Source of the DNA: Astragalus membranaceus
Taxonomy: Eukaryota; Streptophyta; Magnoliopsida; Fabales; Fabaceae
Length of the DNA: 64,000 nucleotides
NCBI GenBank assembly: GCA_039519185.1
Contig: CM076846.1
Location: 151,232,605 to 151,296,604, forward strand
Direction: 5' to 3'
The notes below the pieces were generated by a model. That model did not search any database and had not been told where the DNA came from. It saw nothing but the letters and a program-made list of their open reading frames with translations. Of the stretch, positions 23,957-35,041 are shown in pieces (the stretch's first letter is position 1; every line of letters begins with the position of its first letter). The translations under genes were made by a program, and so were the position numbers.

Positions 23957-25990
23957 TTAGTATTTTGTCGTGTAATTGAATACTACATTTGGTATATTAA
24001 TATTTACGAGGTATAACTCCAAGCTCCTTAGCTTTTTTCCTTTCAGAGATTGAAGTAGTATCTTTTCATTTCGTGCTCGCGTGGACTTCCTAGAGATTGC
24101 ATCTCCTTATGTTTTTGTGAGCAAGTACTTGCAATGGGGTTTTATGCTTAAGAGGTCAAAACTGTTTTGAAAATAAGTGTAGAATCCCTAACAATTCTGG
24201 TGCTTAAAATGTTAAACTGTTGTGGAAAACAGTATTTTTGTAGCAATTCGCTTAGTAGATTCCTTGAGCTAGCTGAATTTCCTTCAGAAAAATATATTGA
24301 TTCCGCCTCGTTTTAGCTTAAGCGAATTTGTTAGGGTAAGCAAATTTCACATTTGCTCACAGAAAAGGCTTACGAATATTTTGCGAGCTGAGCAAACTTA
24401 ACTCAGCCCAAAAGCTTTTTTTACTACTCTAAAAGAGTATTTATTTTTCATCCCTAAACGATTATGGCATTATCCTAGACGATTAGATGAGATATTAACA
24501 TGACTCATAATTCATTTTAAGGTAAACATTAATCTCACTATGGGTTAGGGTAGGAATTGTTTCAAGATTTTTTGATGGCTTGAGAGTTTAAATCCCTAAA
24601 CCATTTTAAAGTACACAGAATGTTTTATCGTAGATTAATGTAATGACTGTATTGATGTTAGTAAATAATTGGAAAAATGTAGTTTTCACTTGCTCCTTGA
24701 ATAATAAGTACAAAATAAATGGTATGCAACATCCAAAGTTAATGTAGTTTGTTTTGCCGAACATTGGTTTTGAAACTACACAAACTATCAAAATCTCGTT
24801 CATTAGTAACGAGAAATGATTTTACTAATCATTTCTTTGGAGGAGGCTTAAACTGGTAATTAAAAGCATTCATCAGGTACGCCCGAGTCTCTTCCACCTC
24901 AAAGTTGTTAAGGTTTTGAGTTCAACTCGATTAACGAGAATCCTACAATGTTGTCAAAAGTAACATTCTAGGGATGTGACATGTCATTTATGTTTTTGCT
25001 TAAGTTATATGCATGTATCAATTATTTGTTGAACATTATATGCTTAAGTTCTTATGTTAAGAATACCTTTCAGTTTCACTATCATTGGTAAAATAAGTTT
25101 AAGCTTGATACATTGAAGGGACAATTGGTCTCAATTTAAGATTTTGAAAAGGAAATTAGTTAGACATAATTTTGAATTTTTAATCGCTTGATTATAGTGA
25201 AAAATATTTTAAGAACGAATGTGTCTAATCAAGCATCTTTACACATTTATACAATTCTATATTATTGTGATGTCAAGCAAGTGTTTGCATCTCACTATCT
25301 GTGTATGTATGCTTTAACTATTGAAAATCTTATTCTACCCCCCTTTTAGTGTTTTCCAAATGCCCGTTCGAGGTGGTTGTCATGAGTTTTTGGTTTTTGG
25401 TTTTGGTTTCGAAAGTGAATTTCAAAATCAAAACATGTTTGGGTAAAATGAGGTTGAGTTGGTTTTTTTCTTAACTTCAAAACAGTTTTCCATCAAAACT
25501 CAAAACTATAAAATTAGGTTTTATAATTTCTGTTTTTGTTTTCAAGCTAACACGCCACCACCAATGGTTTGAGTCTTGAGAATATAGCTTAATTTTAAAT
25601 GTTGCTTTTATTTTCATTTTAATGATGTATGAAAGGATTAAATTATTTTTCTTTTGTTTTATGTAATCAATGCAAAGCTTTGTGTTCCGGACGGGGTCGC
25701 GCCCATCCGGACTTGGGCCGGCCTTAACGGCCCATATCCATGATTTCAAAGAGACTCACGAGCCCTAATAACAAATTAACAGTGAAGATCTTGCAAGCAT
25801 CTCATCACAATCGAACCAACCATGTCTAAGTTTAAGGCCTCATACATTGAAGGGACAATTGGTCTCATTTTAAGATTTTTAGACATAATTTTTAATTGCT
25901 TGATCATAGTGAAAAATCTTTCAAAAACGAATGCCTATCTAATCAAACTTCTTTACACATTTCTACTATTTTATACATTTATTTTTGTTA
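23957..25990. repeat. Intergenic DNA with a duplicated host segment
   Basis: No gene is seen. A segment at 25105-25260 (with ACATTGAAGGGACAATTGG) is repeated at about 25843-25985. A second at 25605-25690 (TTTTCATTTTAATGATGTAT...) is repeated right of element B at 33572-33592 and 33779-33835. The order P-Q-P'-[element B]-Q' suggests an old tandem duplication whose second copy was entered by B. The GC-rich insert around 25685-25745 is unexplained. Confidence 0.6.
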
Positions 25991-26351
25991 TGTACCGAGT
26001 AGCTTTTTGGTCAGCTGCTGTTGGTAGGTCTCTTGCTGCTCTGGCAGGTGGTCAGTGAGCGCCCGGGGGGGTACCTGCAAGCCACTCCGACGCTCAAGTC
26101 AGTATATAGAATATAAGAGTGTAGGTACTAAGGATTAGAGATTCAACCTTTGTAAGGGCAAAGTTTGACTGTATTTATAGGAAATCGCGCCCTCTCGTGG
26201 ATCGTTGGATGAGTTGAGTCGATCTTGACCGTCCAAGCATATTGGGCTTGCATGAGGTGGATATGGGCTGAGTCGGTTGGGCTGATCCATATCACTTGCT
26301 AGATGCACCACCTGGTTTTGCTAATGAGACCCCCTGGTTGACTCCAGAACA
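25991..26351 (-). repeat. 3' LTR of element B
   Basis: It starts TGTACCGAGTAG and ends CTCCAGAACA. It is 361 bp and about 98 percent identical to 33210-33570. Shared blocks with the element A LTR include GTACCTGCAAG and CTCCGACGC. Confidence 0.92.
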
Positions 26352-26368
26352 GATGCCCCCCAAGCCGA
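26352..26368 (-). other. Polypurine tract of element B
   Basis: The minus strand reads GGCTTGGGGGGCATCT beside the 3' LTR, the expected place for the plus-strand primer. Confidence 0.7.
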
Positions 26369-26816
26369 GATTATTCCGGAGGATGGTCTTGGCTTGAAGG
26401 TCTTTGCCAGTTTGCCAACTCTGTAAGGTTTATGCGGGACACTACCTTTGTAGCGGTCGGGTTCTGTCATAGGAGAAATTTTTTCTGAGCGTTGCTTCGT
26501 CTGTCTTGACAAGTCGTTCGAGATTATTTGGTCGCGGCAGTGACTCACACCTCCTTCGGTGTAATTCTTGCACCTGGTACCAAGCTAGGGTGATGTATCC
26601 TGGTGTTGGCGTCGCTTTGTGTCGAGCTCTCTGAGGTCGGTGCCCTCTGGGGTACCTTGGGCGTCGTTCCCTCCTAGCGTGTGCTGGATGGTCTATGATG
26701 GGTCAGATTTGGCGGGTCAAGGTCTGGTGCTCTCGTGGGCGTCTTACTGCATAAAGTTGACTACCCTGCCGCGAAGGGTCTGCTTTCCGACTGCCCCTCT
26801 GTTGGGAGCTGCTTGC

Positions 26817-27020
26817 TCCTGCCAGGCGCCCACTTGGGTGCTGGCTGTTCCTGACTAGCGCCCTGTCAGGCGCCCTCCTGGGCGTTGGCTGTCTTGACTG
26901 GCGCCCTGCCAGGCGCCCTCATGGGCGCTGACTGCCTCATTGGCGCCCTGCCAGGCGCCCTCATGGGCGCTGGCTGCCTTATTGGTGCCCTGCCAGGCGC
27001 CCTCATGGGCGCTGGCTGTG
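26817..27020. repeat. GC-rich hairpin minisatellite, locus 1
   Basis: About five copies of a roughly 43-base unit with core GCCAGGCGCCCTCATGGGCG followed by CTGGC. The core is an imperfect inverted repeat with a TCAT loop. It lies in the element 3' untranslated region, upstream of the antisense gene. Confidence 0.9.
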
Positions 27021-27182
27021 TAGAAGGGTGCTTGGTACTTTGCTTTCTTTTTCAGTGCTCATCTTGTCTTTCTTGTGTTTTTTGAGCATGTCTTAAGGTG
27101 ACAGGCGTACTGGGCTTCTACGTCGTGGATATGGGCCAAGTTGTTTTGTCGGATCCGCGGCGTGGGGTGAAATGCCAACTCT

Positions 27183-27190
27183 TATAAATA
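27183..27190 (+). promoter_or_regulatory. Candidate TATA box for the element B antisense gene
   Basis: TATAAATA in a GC-rich context, about 710 bases upstream of the antisense ATG (27893). The leader between them contains plausible splice signals (GGTAAGTG near 27389, TTTTCAG near 27645), so a spliced leader is possible. This is a position-based prediction. Confidence 0.5.
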
Positions 27191-27240
27191 GGCGGGTATT
27201 TTGTCCTGCGGTCCACACTTTTTGGAGCTCTTTCTTTAGG

Positions 27241-27340
27241 GAGGAGGAAAGAGTAGGGAGCAAGTCACCAACCCTAGCGCCTGCTTCAAGGAGGAGGAAA
27301 GAGTAGGGAGCAAGTCACCAACCTAGAGCCTTCTTAAAAA
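27241..27340. repeat. 50-bp tandem duplication in the leader
   Basis: Two copies of a purine-rich 50-base unit beginning GAGGAGGAAAGAGTAGGGAG (27241 and 27291), differing at a few positions. A partial third GAGGAGG follows at 27342. Confidence 0.85.
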
Positions 27341-27430
27341 TGAGGAGGAGGGAGTAGAACCTACTTGTTTCAACGTCTTTTCTTCTTGGTAAGTGTTTTG
27401 TTATTCATTCCCGTTTGTTTACGTTGTTGA

Positions 27431-27575
27431 CAGTGCCCTCCTGCCAGGCACCCTCATGGGCGCTGGATGCCTTGACTGGCTCCCTGCCAGGTGCCCTCAT
27501 GGGCGCTGGCTGCCTTGACTGGCGCCCTGCCAGGCGCCCTCATGGGCGCTGGCTGCCTTTTTTGGCGCCCTGTCA
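27431..27575. repeat. GC-rich hairpin minisatellite, locus 2
   Basis: Three full copies and one partial copy of the same roughly 43-base unit as locus 1, inside the predicted leader of the antisense gene. Confidence 0.88.
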
Positions 27576-27892
27576 GGCCCACTCTGTTTTATTTTTGCTG
27601 TTTTTCTCCTGATTTTTAACCTGCCTTCTTACCTATGAATTTTCAGAGATTGCTTGGTGCTAAGGGGAGTTGCTCTTATCATCCTCTATTGACATTCCCG
27701 CTAGTCTTTGCGGCTTCTGACTTACTGAGGTAACTTCCGTGCGAACTTTCAGTTTATCTCTCTAGTTTCTTTGTTCTTTCGAGTATATCTTGTCTTGCAA
27801 CGTCTCCAATCTCGGGGGAGGGGGTTTGTCTCTAAGTTTTCCTGCCTGTCTCGTGACTGTTTGTTTTGTCCCCCTGTCCCGTAGGTTGAGAG

Positions 27893-29944
27893 ATGGCAAG
27901 GACCAAGAAGACGGCTCGGATGCACCCTACCGCTCACCTGGCTAAGAGTCAAGCTGACGACCTCGAAGAGGGGGTTGGTGATACCGCGCCTTCGGAGGGG
28001 GCTGGCCCCCTTGGCTTTGTAGAGACTTCTTCTGATGATGATCTTCCGCTCGATCATGAAGTGGTGGAGATTGGTGGTTGTAGTTATGACTGGGTTGCTC
28101 GTATGGTTTGTTCTGCTAGGAGCGTCTACGTTCCAGGAAAAGAGCCTCCCCGATGTCTGCAAGAGGTGTTGGGAGGTGACTGGCGGGTTGAGGTGGTTGA
28201 CCCTCAAGACAGGGTGTGTAGAGTCCCTGACGGTAGAAAATTCATGATGTTTCACAGTGTGGTTTACAAGGTGCGGGTTTCCCCATTCTTTACACCCTTC
28301 CAACTGGAAATTATGAATCACCTTAAAATAGCTCCCTCTCAGCTCTACCCAAATTCGTGGTGTTTTGTGAAGTGTTTCGAACTGGTGATGAGAGTCCTTC
28401 GAAGAAGATGCAGCTTGAGGGTTTTTATGGTTATCTTCGAGGTGCAGCGTCGTCGAGATACTTCAGATGGCGTAATTCGTTACGAGTTTGTGTACTTGAA
28501 GTGTCAGACAAACTATGCTTTCTTTCAAGTGTACTCAGATAACCAGCATGATTGGAAGTTCAAGTACTTCTACCTCGTTCCCTCTAGTGAGAAGGCCGTT
28601 GACAGCATGGGCTTCTTTGATGAACAAGGGCGTCTGGTTAGGGATAAGTTTCGCCTCGGGTGGTGTAATGTCGATGCTGACCGTACCTCTCGGTCTTATC
28701 GCATCCTCCCATCTGAGTTGTCTGATTCTGAGCAGAAGACTTTGGGCATGCTAAGGAAGATCGTCGGTGGCTTGTCCACTGTGCCACAAAAGTTTTTGTG
28801 CAGTGAGCTGTCCAAGGCCTCTACGGCTCTTGAAGCTGCCGAGCTCTTAGGTTGCTTATTAGGTCTTGATGTACCTTTATTTGTCTTTTTGTTGGATTAT
28901 TTACTTATGTTGCTGATTCGCTACTTTGTTGCTCTGCAGATAAGATGGTCGCTCCGCTTTCTTTCAATGACTTAGCCTCTTTGGCCGGATGGAGGAAACC
29001 TTTGGATGCCGAACCTACCGAGGTCAAGATCCCAGCTCCTACTGTATCTGCCCCTGTGCGTCCCTCCATGGGACCTCGCCTTAGTTTAGGAGCGCCAATC
29101 CGTGCTGGAAATGATGTTTCCGGGGTGTCGAAGGTTCCAGTCGATTCCAGCATCCAAGGGACTCAGAGTCAGTCCAAACGCCAGAGGGGTTGTTCTTAGG
29201 GACCTCCCTCTGCTGTTTGTCCCTCTCCGGTTGGGCCTCCTCCTCCTGCTGACGACGAAGGTGAAATTGTCTTCTCCCCCGAAGAGCGTGATCATTTCTG
29301 TGAGCATCCTTTCGCACTTGCTGCGCACATGGTTAAGGTTGGGGAAGGCCTGCATGCGATGTGGGAAGCTGAGAACAAGTGCGGATCTCGTTCAGGTAAT
29401 CCTCTTGAGTTATTTCTTACGGTATTCATCAAACCCGCATGGGCCACCACCCCTGTCTGGCGCTCTCCTGGGCACTGGCTGCTTTCCCGGTGGTTCTTTG
29501 CCAGGCGCCCTCATGGGCGCTGGTGATGTTGGTTCTAAGCTTTGTCGTGTTTGCTTCTTTCTTTGTGCAGGGGTGATCGAGGAAAGGGATCGGCTTCTCT
29601 TGGATGTAAGCCGGCTTAAAGTGGATTTGCACGAGGCGCTGGGATCTGCTCGTCGGGCGCGAGACACTGCTGGCCACTATCAGAAGCGGATGGAGGAGCT
29701 CCAATCTGAACTTGACCGTGTGAAGAAACAGAGAGATGTGGCTGAGGAAAGGGTGCATGAGATGGCCGGGCAAGCCATGGACTTCTCCTACGCTGCTTAC
29801 GATAAAGCGATAAGTCATGTTCAGTGCATGTACCCGGATGCAGTTCTTGAGTCGAGCATCTTCCGGTTTGACCATGAGGTTCCAGATGGGAAGATTGTTA
29901 GATACCATCCTAACGGGATTGACTTCGATGTCATTGCCCCCTGA
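27893..29944 (+). pseudogene. Element B antisense extra gene, three exons
   Basis: Exons 27893-28850, 28940-29395 and 29571-29944 join in frame to 596 codons (1788 bases) with GT-AG introns. The N-terminus is MARTKKTARMHPTAHL; an acidic region follows. A globular domain (about 120-310, with MFHSVVYKVRVSPFF and PSQLYPNSWCFVKCFELVM) is of the type annotated as putative gypsy-type transposase. A proline-rich disordered linker follows, then a C-terminal coiled coil (VIEERDRLLLDVSRLK onward) and DGKIVRYHPNG. Only one in-frame stop is seen, TAG at 29197-29199 (codon 406). Keeping an otherwise open frame while pol is lost is notable. Function unknown: the name transposase is a family label, and no catalytic site is evident. 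Confidence 0.78.
29445..29523. repeat. GC-rich hairpin minisatellite in an intron, locus 3
   Basis: Two copies of the roughly 43-base unit inside intron 2 of the antisense gene (29396-29570). Confidence 0.85.
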
Positions 29945-30367
29945 TGTTTCATCTAGGAGTTCAGTTGTTTTTGACTTGTGATTTCTTGTTATCCTGTCAG
30001 AATTCATTGTATGTTTGTTTTATGGAGCTTGACTGATGATTTTATGTTATATCCATGTTTCATTTATTTTGCCTATTTTTTACGCTTCTGAACGTATCGC
30101 CTCCTATCGCCTCGTGGCCATGTTATCTCCGTCAGGAGCTTATCAAAATCGGTCCGATTTAAATTCCTCACTAGAGGTTGTGATATCTTGCGAACATCTA
30201 GGGGCTCTAACAGGAGTTTATCGGATTCTATCCGAATTGAACTCACCCATTAGAGGTTGCGACCTTTTCGATATGCCGCTTCATGAACTGAGCAGGTTGA
30301 CTCACACTTGGTTCTGCCTGGTTGCCAGGTCCCCTGTTATTTGAGTCGGGACTTGGCTTTTTAGAAT

Positions 30368-30450
30368 GCTTCTTGCCAGGCGCCCTCATGGGCGCTGGCT
30401 GCTCCTTATAGGCGCCCTGCCAGGCGTCCTCCTGGGCGTCGGCTGCTTTT
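30368..30450. repeat. GC-rich hairpin minisatellite, locus 4
   Basis: Two copies of the same unit in the gap between the antisense gene and the pol remnant (about 29945-30632). That gap otherwise holds no supported gene. A TTATC(G/A)GA-like segment repeats near 30133 and 30218. Confidence 0.85.
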
Positions 30451-30632
30451 GTATCGGGCACCAGTTTTCTTGGTTTTTCTATGGTGCTGGAGCGAAAACT
30501 GTGATTTGCGAAATAACATCTTGAACCGTGAATAGTAAGGTTTAATTCCCTTGCGTGCGTATTGTAAATTGTTTTGACGTGTTAAACTTAAACAACCAAT
30601 TGTCTTAAATAAAAACGCTCTATGCATTGGAA

Positions 30633-33135
30633 CTATGTGCCAGCTGCCGAGTTGAGGAATAGATCCCTGTTCTCCCCGGGGTGGATGGTGAGCTTCTTTC
30701 TAACCTCCTCAAAGAGGTGAGGACATTCTCCGTCTGCTTCGAACTTCTTCGCATCCTCTTCTGTCCCCTTGGTTTTGAGTCGGATTTCCGCTTCTTCTTC
30801 ACTACTGGAGTTATTTCCGGCATCCCAGTCTGTCAGATTCACCTCAGCTTTCTCTTTGAACCCCTTACCCGAGCCTCTTGGCTTGACGGTCTGCTTCTCA
30901 TTTTTAACGCTCATATAGAAACATCTGCGCGCTGCTCCCAGGTCCGCCTGAAGGGTTACCACCTCATTCTCCAGAGTGTAGAATTTCATTTTCAAATGGA
31001 CCGTTGAGGTGACCGCCTCCAATTTTCCCAACGTGGGCCTCCCAATGATGCACTGGTAGACCGATTTGCATGGGAGAACCAGGAAGGGTGTTTTCACAGT
31101 TTTGAACAATGGAGGTTTGTCATCGGCATTCCCGTAGGTGACCATCAGCTCTAGGTGGCCGAGTGGCTTAGTCTTTGATCTATTAAATCCGGTTAGGTCC
31201 CCTCCCTGGAATGGAGTCAGGTCATCGGGGGAGATACTCAGCACTTGCAGCAGATCCTCTAAGATGATATCTACTGCACTTCCCTGGTCAACCAGGATCC
31301 TTCTTACTTCGATGTTGGCGATAATGGCAGAGATGATCAGTGGGACGTGTCTGTTTGGTTTCCCGTCGAGCAGATCATTGTCGTCGAAGGTAGGGGTGGT
31401 CTGGTTGGCCCCTTCCTAGCGACTGAGGTTGACGCAATGCTGGGGATCTCTTTCCACTTCCTCTTCATTGATTTGTTTGAACCCCAGTTATCATGGGGGT
31501 TTCTCCCGTGGATCACCATGGCCACTGGCCTTTCTTTGGGCCTCCTGGTGTCCTCTCCATCGGTCGATTCATCTGCGCTATTTTCGACCCTCTCGTCGAT
31601 TGGGGCCTCCCCCTTCCTAGGGGACTGGTATCTCCCTTCGGGGGATCGGGCTCTTTTGCGCGAACCACTTGGTTCCCCCTCCTTCTTCACGTATTGTGTC
31701 AGCTTTCCTCTCTGGATCAGCTTTTCAATATCACCCTTCAGTGCTTGGCAGCCATTGGTGTCGTGGCCTCCGCTTTGATGGTAGCGGCACCATTTCTTCG
31801 AGGGGTTTTGGCCCTCTTTCAACACCAAAGGCTGCGGCCTCTTAATGTCTTTGAATTCCGCGTTGGCACATTCAGCCAGGATCTGTGCCCTTGAGGCGAT
31901 GAGGGGAGTAAGGCCTGAGGATTTTGGGGGGCGGCCCTCACGGTGTACGCCTCCTGTTACCTTTTGCCGGCGTACCTCCTGGGTGGGTTCCCTGTCGCCC
32001 CCCGCCTTGACTGCCTCGCGGTAAGCCAAATCATCCTCCTCATAATTCATGTACTTCTGGGATCTTCGAAGGAACTCGCCCAAGTTCCTAGGCTTGTTGA
32101 TGCCTACATCGACCTGGAACAAACTTCCCTTTTTCAACCCGTCTTTCATCCAGAACAATCTTTGTCTGTCCTCCAAACTTCGAACTCCCGAAGCTTCTTT
32201 ATTGAAGCGCTCAATATACTCCCTCAGTGTCTCGTGGTTATGCTGCCTGACGGCTCTCAGTACTTCCTCAGATTTGGGCTTTAGCCGGGAGGCAGTGAAG
32301 CGAGCCGTGAACATTCTTGCCAGCTGCCCCCAAGATGATATGGAGTTCGGCCTAAGCTCCTGGAACCACTCTAATGCGGAACCCTCGAGAGTGAGGGGGA
32401 AGATTTTGTAGTGGACGGGTTCCCTAGCGCCCCGGTAGCACATCATTAAGGAGAAGTGTGCCAGATGACCGTCCGGATCTCCAGTCCCATCGTACATCTT
32501 AAGATTCAGAAGCTTTTCCAAGGCCCTTGGGATTTGGCATTCGTCTACCCTTCTTGTAAATGGCCCCTCCTCTGAAAACCCTCTTGAGTTTCTGGGGGAG
32601 GTGTCTTCATAGCCCAGCTCCTGATACCTGTGTCGCTCGGGGGATCTCCTCGATGGAGAATCCCGGTGGTGCCTTCTGCGAGTGGCAACCCGGCTTCTCG
32701 ACCTTTCCTGAGCGTTAGATGACGCGTGTGAGGAGGCACTAGAGTAGGTGTCATGAGGGCGATGGGTCCCTGGGGTGAGCCTGATTCCCAATGCCTGCGT
32801 CGCCTGGGAGGAGAGCGATGTACATGACGTCTCCGAGGTGGGGACCGGCGTCGCCTCGAGGTCACTACCGTTGGAGGGATTGTCAACCTGCTGACTGGAG
32901 GCTATTCCGGCAGGGTGGTCACCCACCTTTCAACCTCCCTCAGTCGCGCTTCTTGTTCCAACATTGCTTGAGTGCGACTGGCCAGGAGGTCCAAAAGCTG
33001 ATTCACGTCAGAGGGCTGGACGGGTCGACTGGTGCCCTCGTCCTGTATAGTCAAGACGTTGCCCTCGGGGGTACCCTCCGGTCGGGGTGCGGGTATGGTG
33101 ATGCTCTGAACCCGGGGTCTGCCTCTGGGTGCCAT
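30633..33135 (-). pseudogene. Element B gag and protease
   Basis: Gag starts at ATG 33135 (MAPRGRPRVQ). The first frame stops at 32902. The main gag frame runs 32926-31337 and holds the retrotransposon gag domain (FPLTLEGSALEWFQELRPN), FLRRSQKYMNYEEDDL and the zinc-knuckle-like CRYHQSGGHDTNGC near 31750-31790. Protease follows in another frame to 30633, with VRRILVDQGSA, TKPLGHLELMVTYG and YQCIIGRPTLG. The protein ends near HPGENRDLF, just where reverse transcriptase begins in element A, and the rest of pol is missing. At least two frameshifts are present. Confidence 0.85.
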
Positions 33136-33186
33136 GGAGTAGCAAGAGAAAAGTTTGAGTGATCGATGATGTGAAAGATAGAAACC

Positions 33187-33203
33187 TCCCACTGTGGTCG
33201 CCA
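33187..33203 (-). other. Primer binding site of element B
   Basis: The minus strand reads TGGCGACCACAGTGGGA next to the 5' LTR, nearly identical to the site in element A. The cognate tRNA was not assigned. Confidence 0.7.
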
Positions 33204-33209
33204 ATGTTC

Positions 33210-33570
33210 TGTACCGAGTAGCTTTTTGGTTAGCTGCTGTTGGTAGGTCTCTTGCTGCTCTGGCAGGTGGTCAGTGAGCGCCCGGGGGGGTACCTGCAAG
33301 CCACTCCGACGCTCAAGTCAGTATATAGAATATAAGAGTGTAGGTACTAAGGATTAGAGATTCAACCTTTGTAAGGGCAAAGTTTGCCTGTATTTATAGG
33401 AAATCGCGCTCTCTCGTGGATCGTTGGATGTGTTGAGTCGCTCTTGACCGTCCAAGCATATTGGGCTTGCATGAGGTGGATATGGGCTGAGTCGGTTGGG
33501 CTGATCCATATCACTTGCTAGATGCACCTCCTGGTTTTGCTAATGAGACCCCCTGGTTAACTCCAGAACA
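33210..33570 (-). repeat. 5' LTR of element B
   Basis: 361 bp, TGTACCGAG...CCAGAACA, matching 25991-26351 with about 7 substitutions and no indel. Confidence 0.92.
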
Positions 33571-35041
33571 ATTTTCATTTTAATGATGTATTTTTTTGTT
33601 ATCATGTTATGGGTGCACAGTATCTATCGGTTTTGCCGGTAATTAATATTTGTCGAAAAACTTGGCTAGCCATGTGTATATCCAGCTATGTTGGTTCATG
33701 TAGTTCTTTCCTTCCAACAGAGTTTTTGCCATAACCAAAATTCGAACCTAAAATCCTGAGGTGAGATCGAGTCCTTTAATAATGTATGAAAGGATTAACT
33801 TGTTTTTCTTTTGTTTTCTGTAATCAAAGCTTTGTATAGGACATAAATAGTTAAAAATATAAAGTAAAACTATTTTATTGTTAAAAATTAAAACAATGAA
33901 TATTTGTTCAAACCAAATTTAAAAACTAAAACTTCTTTTTATTCAATGATTGTCAACAATAATTTTTTTTGAGAGTCAACAATATCAAGCACCAACATTA
34001 ATTGGTCTGAATGATTTTGGGATGCATGACAATTTTATAGAACCCCGTGCCTCTTTCGTTTGGTTGTGTGGTAAAAGTGAAGGAATGATTGCTACTTGTG
34101 GGACTCATGCCAAAAAATGTATCCCCCAAAATTGGAAAGAAAAAAGAAGGAAAACATTAATTTTGAGAAAAATACATTAAGTCCCATTGGCTATATAGTT
34201 TAAAGTTTAAACTCACACTATCATCATCAAATTTTTTACTTTACCTTTGTTTGGTTGAAATCAATCTAGCTCAAAATTTAGTATTGGGTTTACCAATGCA
34301 ACTAAAATAAATTTGAATGTATAATAATGATGCTGGCATTTATACTGGGAGAGTATAAAAACTTTCCCAGAATGAGAGACTTCCTTGTTTACCTTCAGTA
34401 GCATGTCTACAGGTTTTCATCTAATTAATTATATATTTAACCCAAAATCTATCTATATTTACAATTTTTAAAATTTTGGAAAAAAAAGTTTGAAATCTCC
34501 ATGTCTCGGGCTCTGGTTTCTATTAACAATCAAACTATTATTTAAAGAAAAAAATCCATTATTTAAAGAAAAAAAACTATTACTAAAATCTTAGGAAAAA
34601 AAAAATTTAGATGATAATCTTGTTAAGGAAAACCTCCCAAGTATGTGAAGAATGGATCCTTAATACAATAGTAACATGTGCTATTTATACTAATCAACTA
34701 CCAAATATTTTATTCACCCACGTATCATAAAATCATAAAATGCTACTACCTCTGGTCCATTTTATAAGAGACGGCGTCGTTTTTGCTTCATTGAATAACT
34801 GATTTATCTAATCTATAATATAAATAAGATACAATAGTTATTCAATATAAAAAAAACTACATTGTCACTTGTAAAGTGGACCGAAGTAATAAACATATTC
34901 AATTTATATTTTAAGCATTTTACGTTTAAATACCGAAAAAGTACATTATAGAGAAATTGCTTGAGTATATATATTTTTTTTGAATTATTTAAAAAAATTA
35001 AATTTATACTTGTATATGTAATATTTAATAACACTTTTTTT
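33571..35041. other. Intergenic DNA right of element B
   Basis: It starts with copy Q' of the duplicated host segment, broken by about 190 bases (33593-33778) that resemble 13430-13560 and end CGAACCTAAAATCC; this could be an old SINE. The rest is AT-rich with homopolymer runs and no supported gene. Confidence 0.5.

Larger units (their letters stand above)
25991..33570 (-). mobile_element. Element B: internally deleted Tat-family LTR retrotransposon
   Basis: Direct 361-bp LTRs at 25991-26351 and 33210-33570 differ at about 7 positions. Between them, in element order, are primer site, gag, protease and the first codons before reverse transcriptase. A deletion removes reverse transcriptase, both RNases H and integrase (junction near 30630). 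An antisense three-exon extra gene, a GC-rich minisatellite and a polypurine tract complete it. No 5-bp target duplication is seen (TGTTA on the left, ATTTT on the right). It is non-autonomous. The family relation to element A is clear from LTR blocks, gag start, zinc-knuckle region and extra gene. Confidence 0.87.

Noticed and set aside
26885..27085. Frame with GALPGALMGAGCL repeats
   Set aside because: It is a translation of the minisatellite, not a protein gene.
26817..30450. CRISPR-like array from regularly spaced repeats
   Set aside because: Spacing is that of a tandem minisatellite, spacers are not unique, and the setting is a plant retrotransposon.
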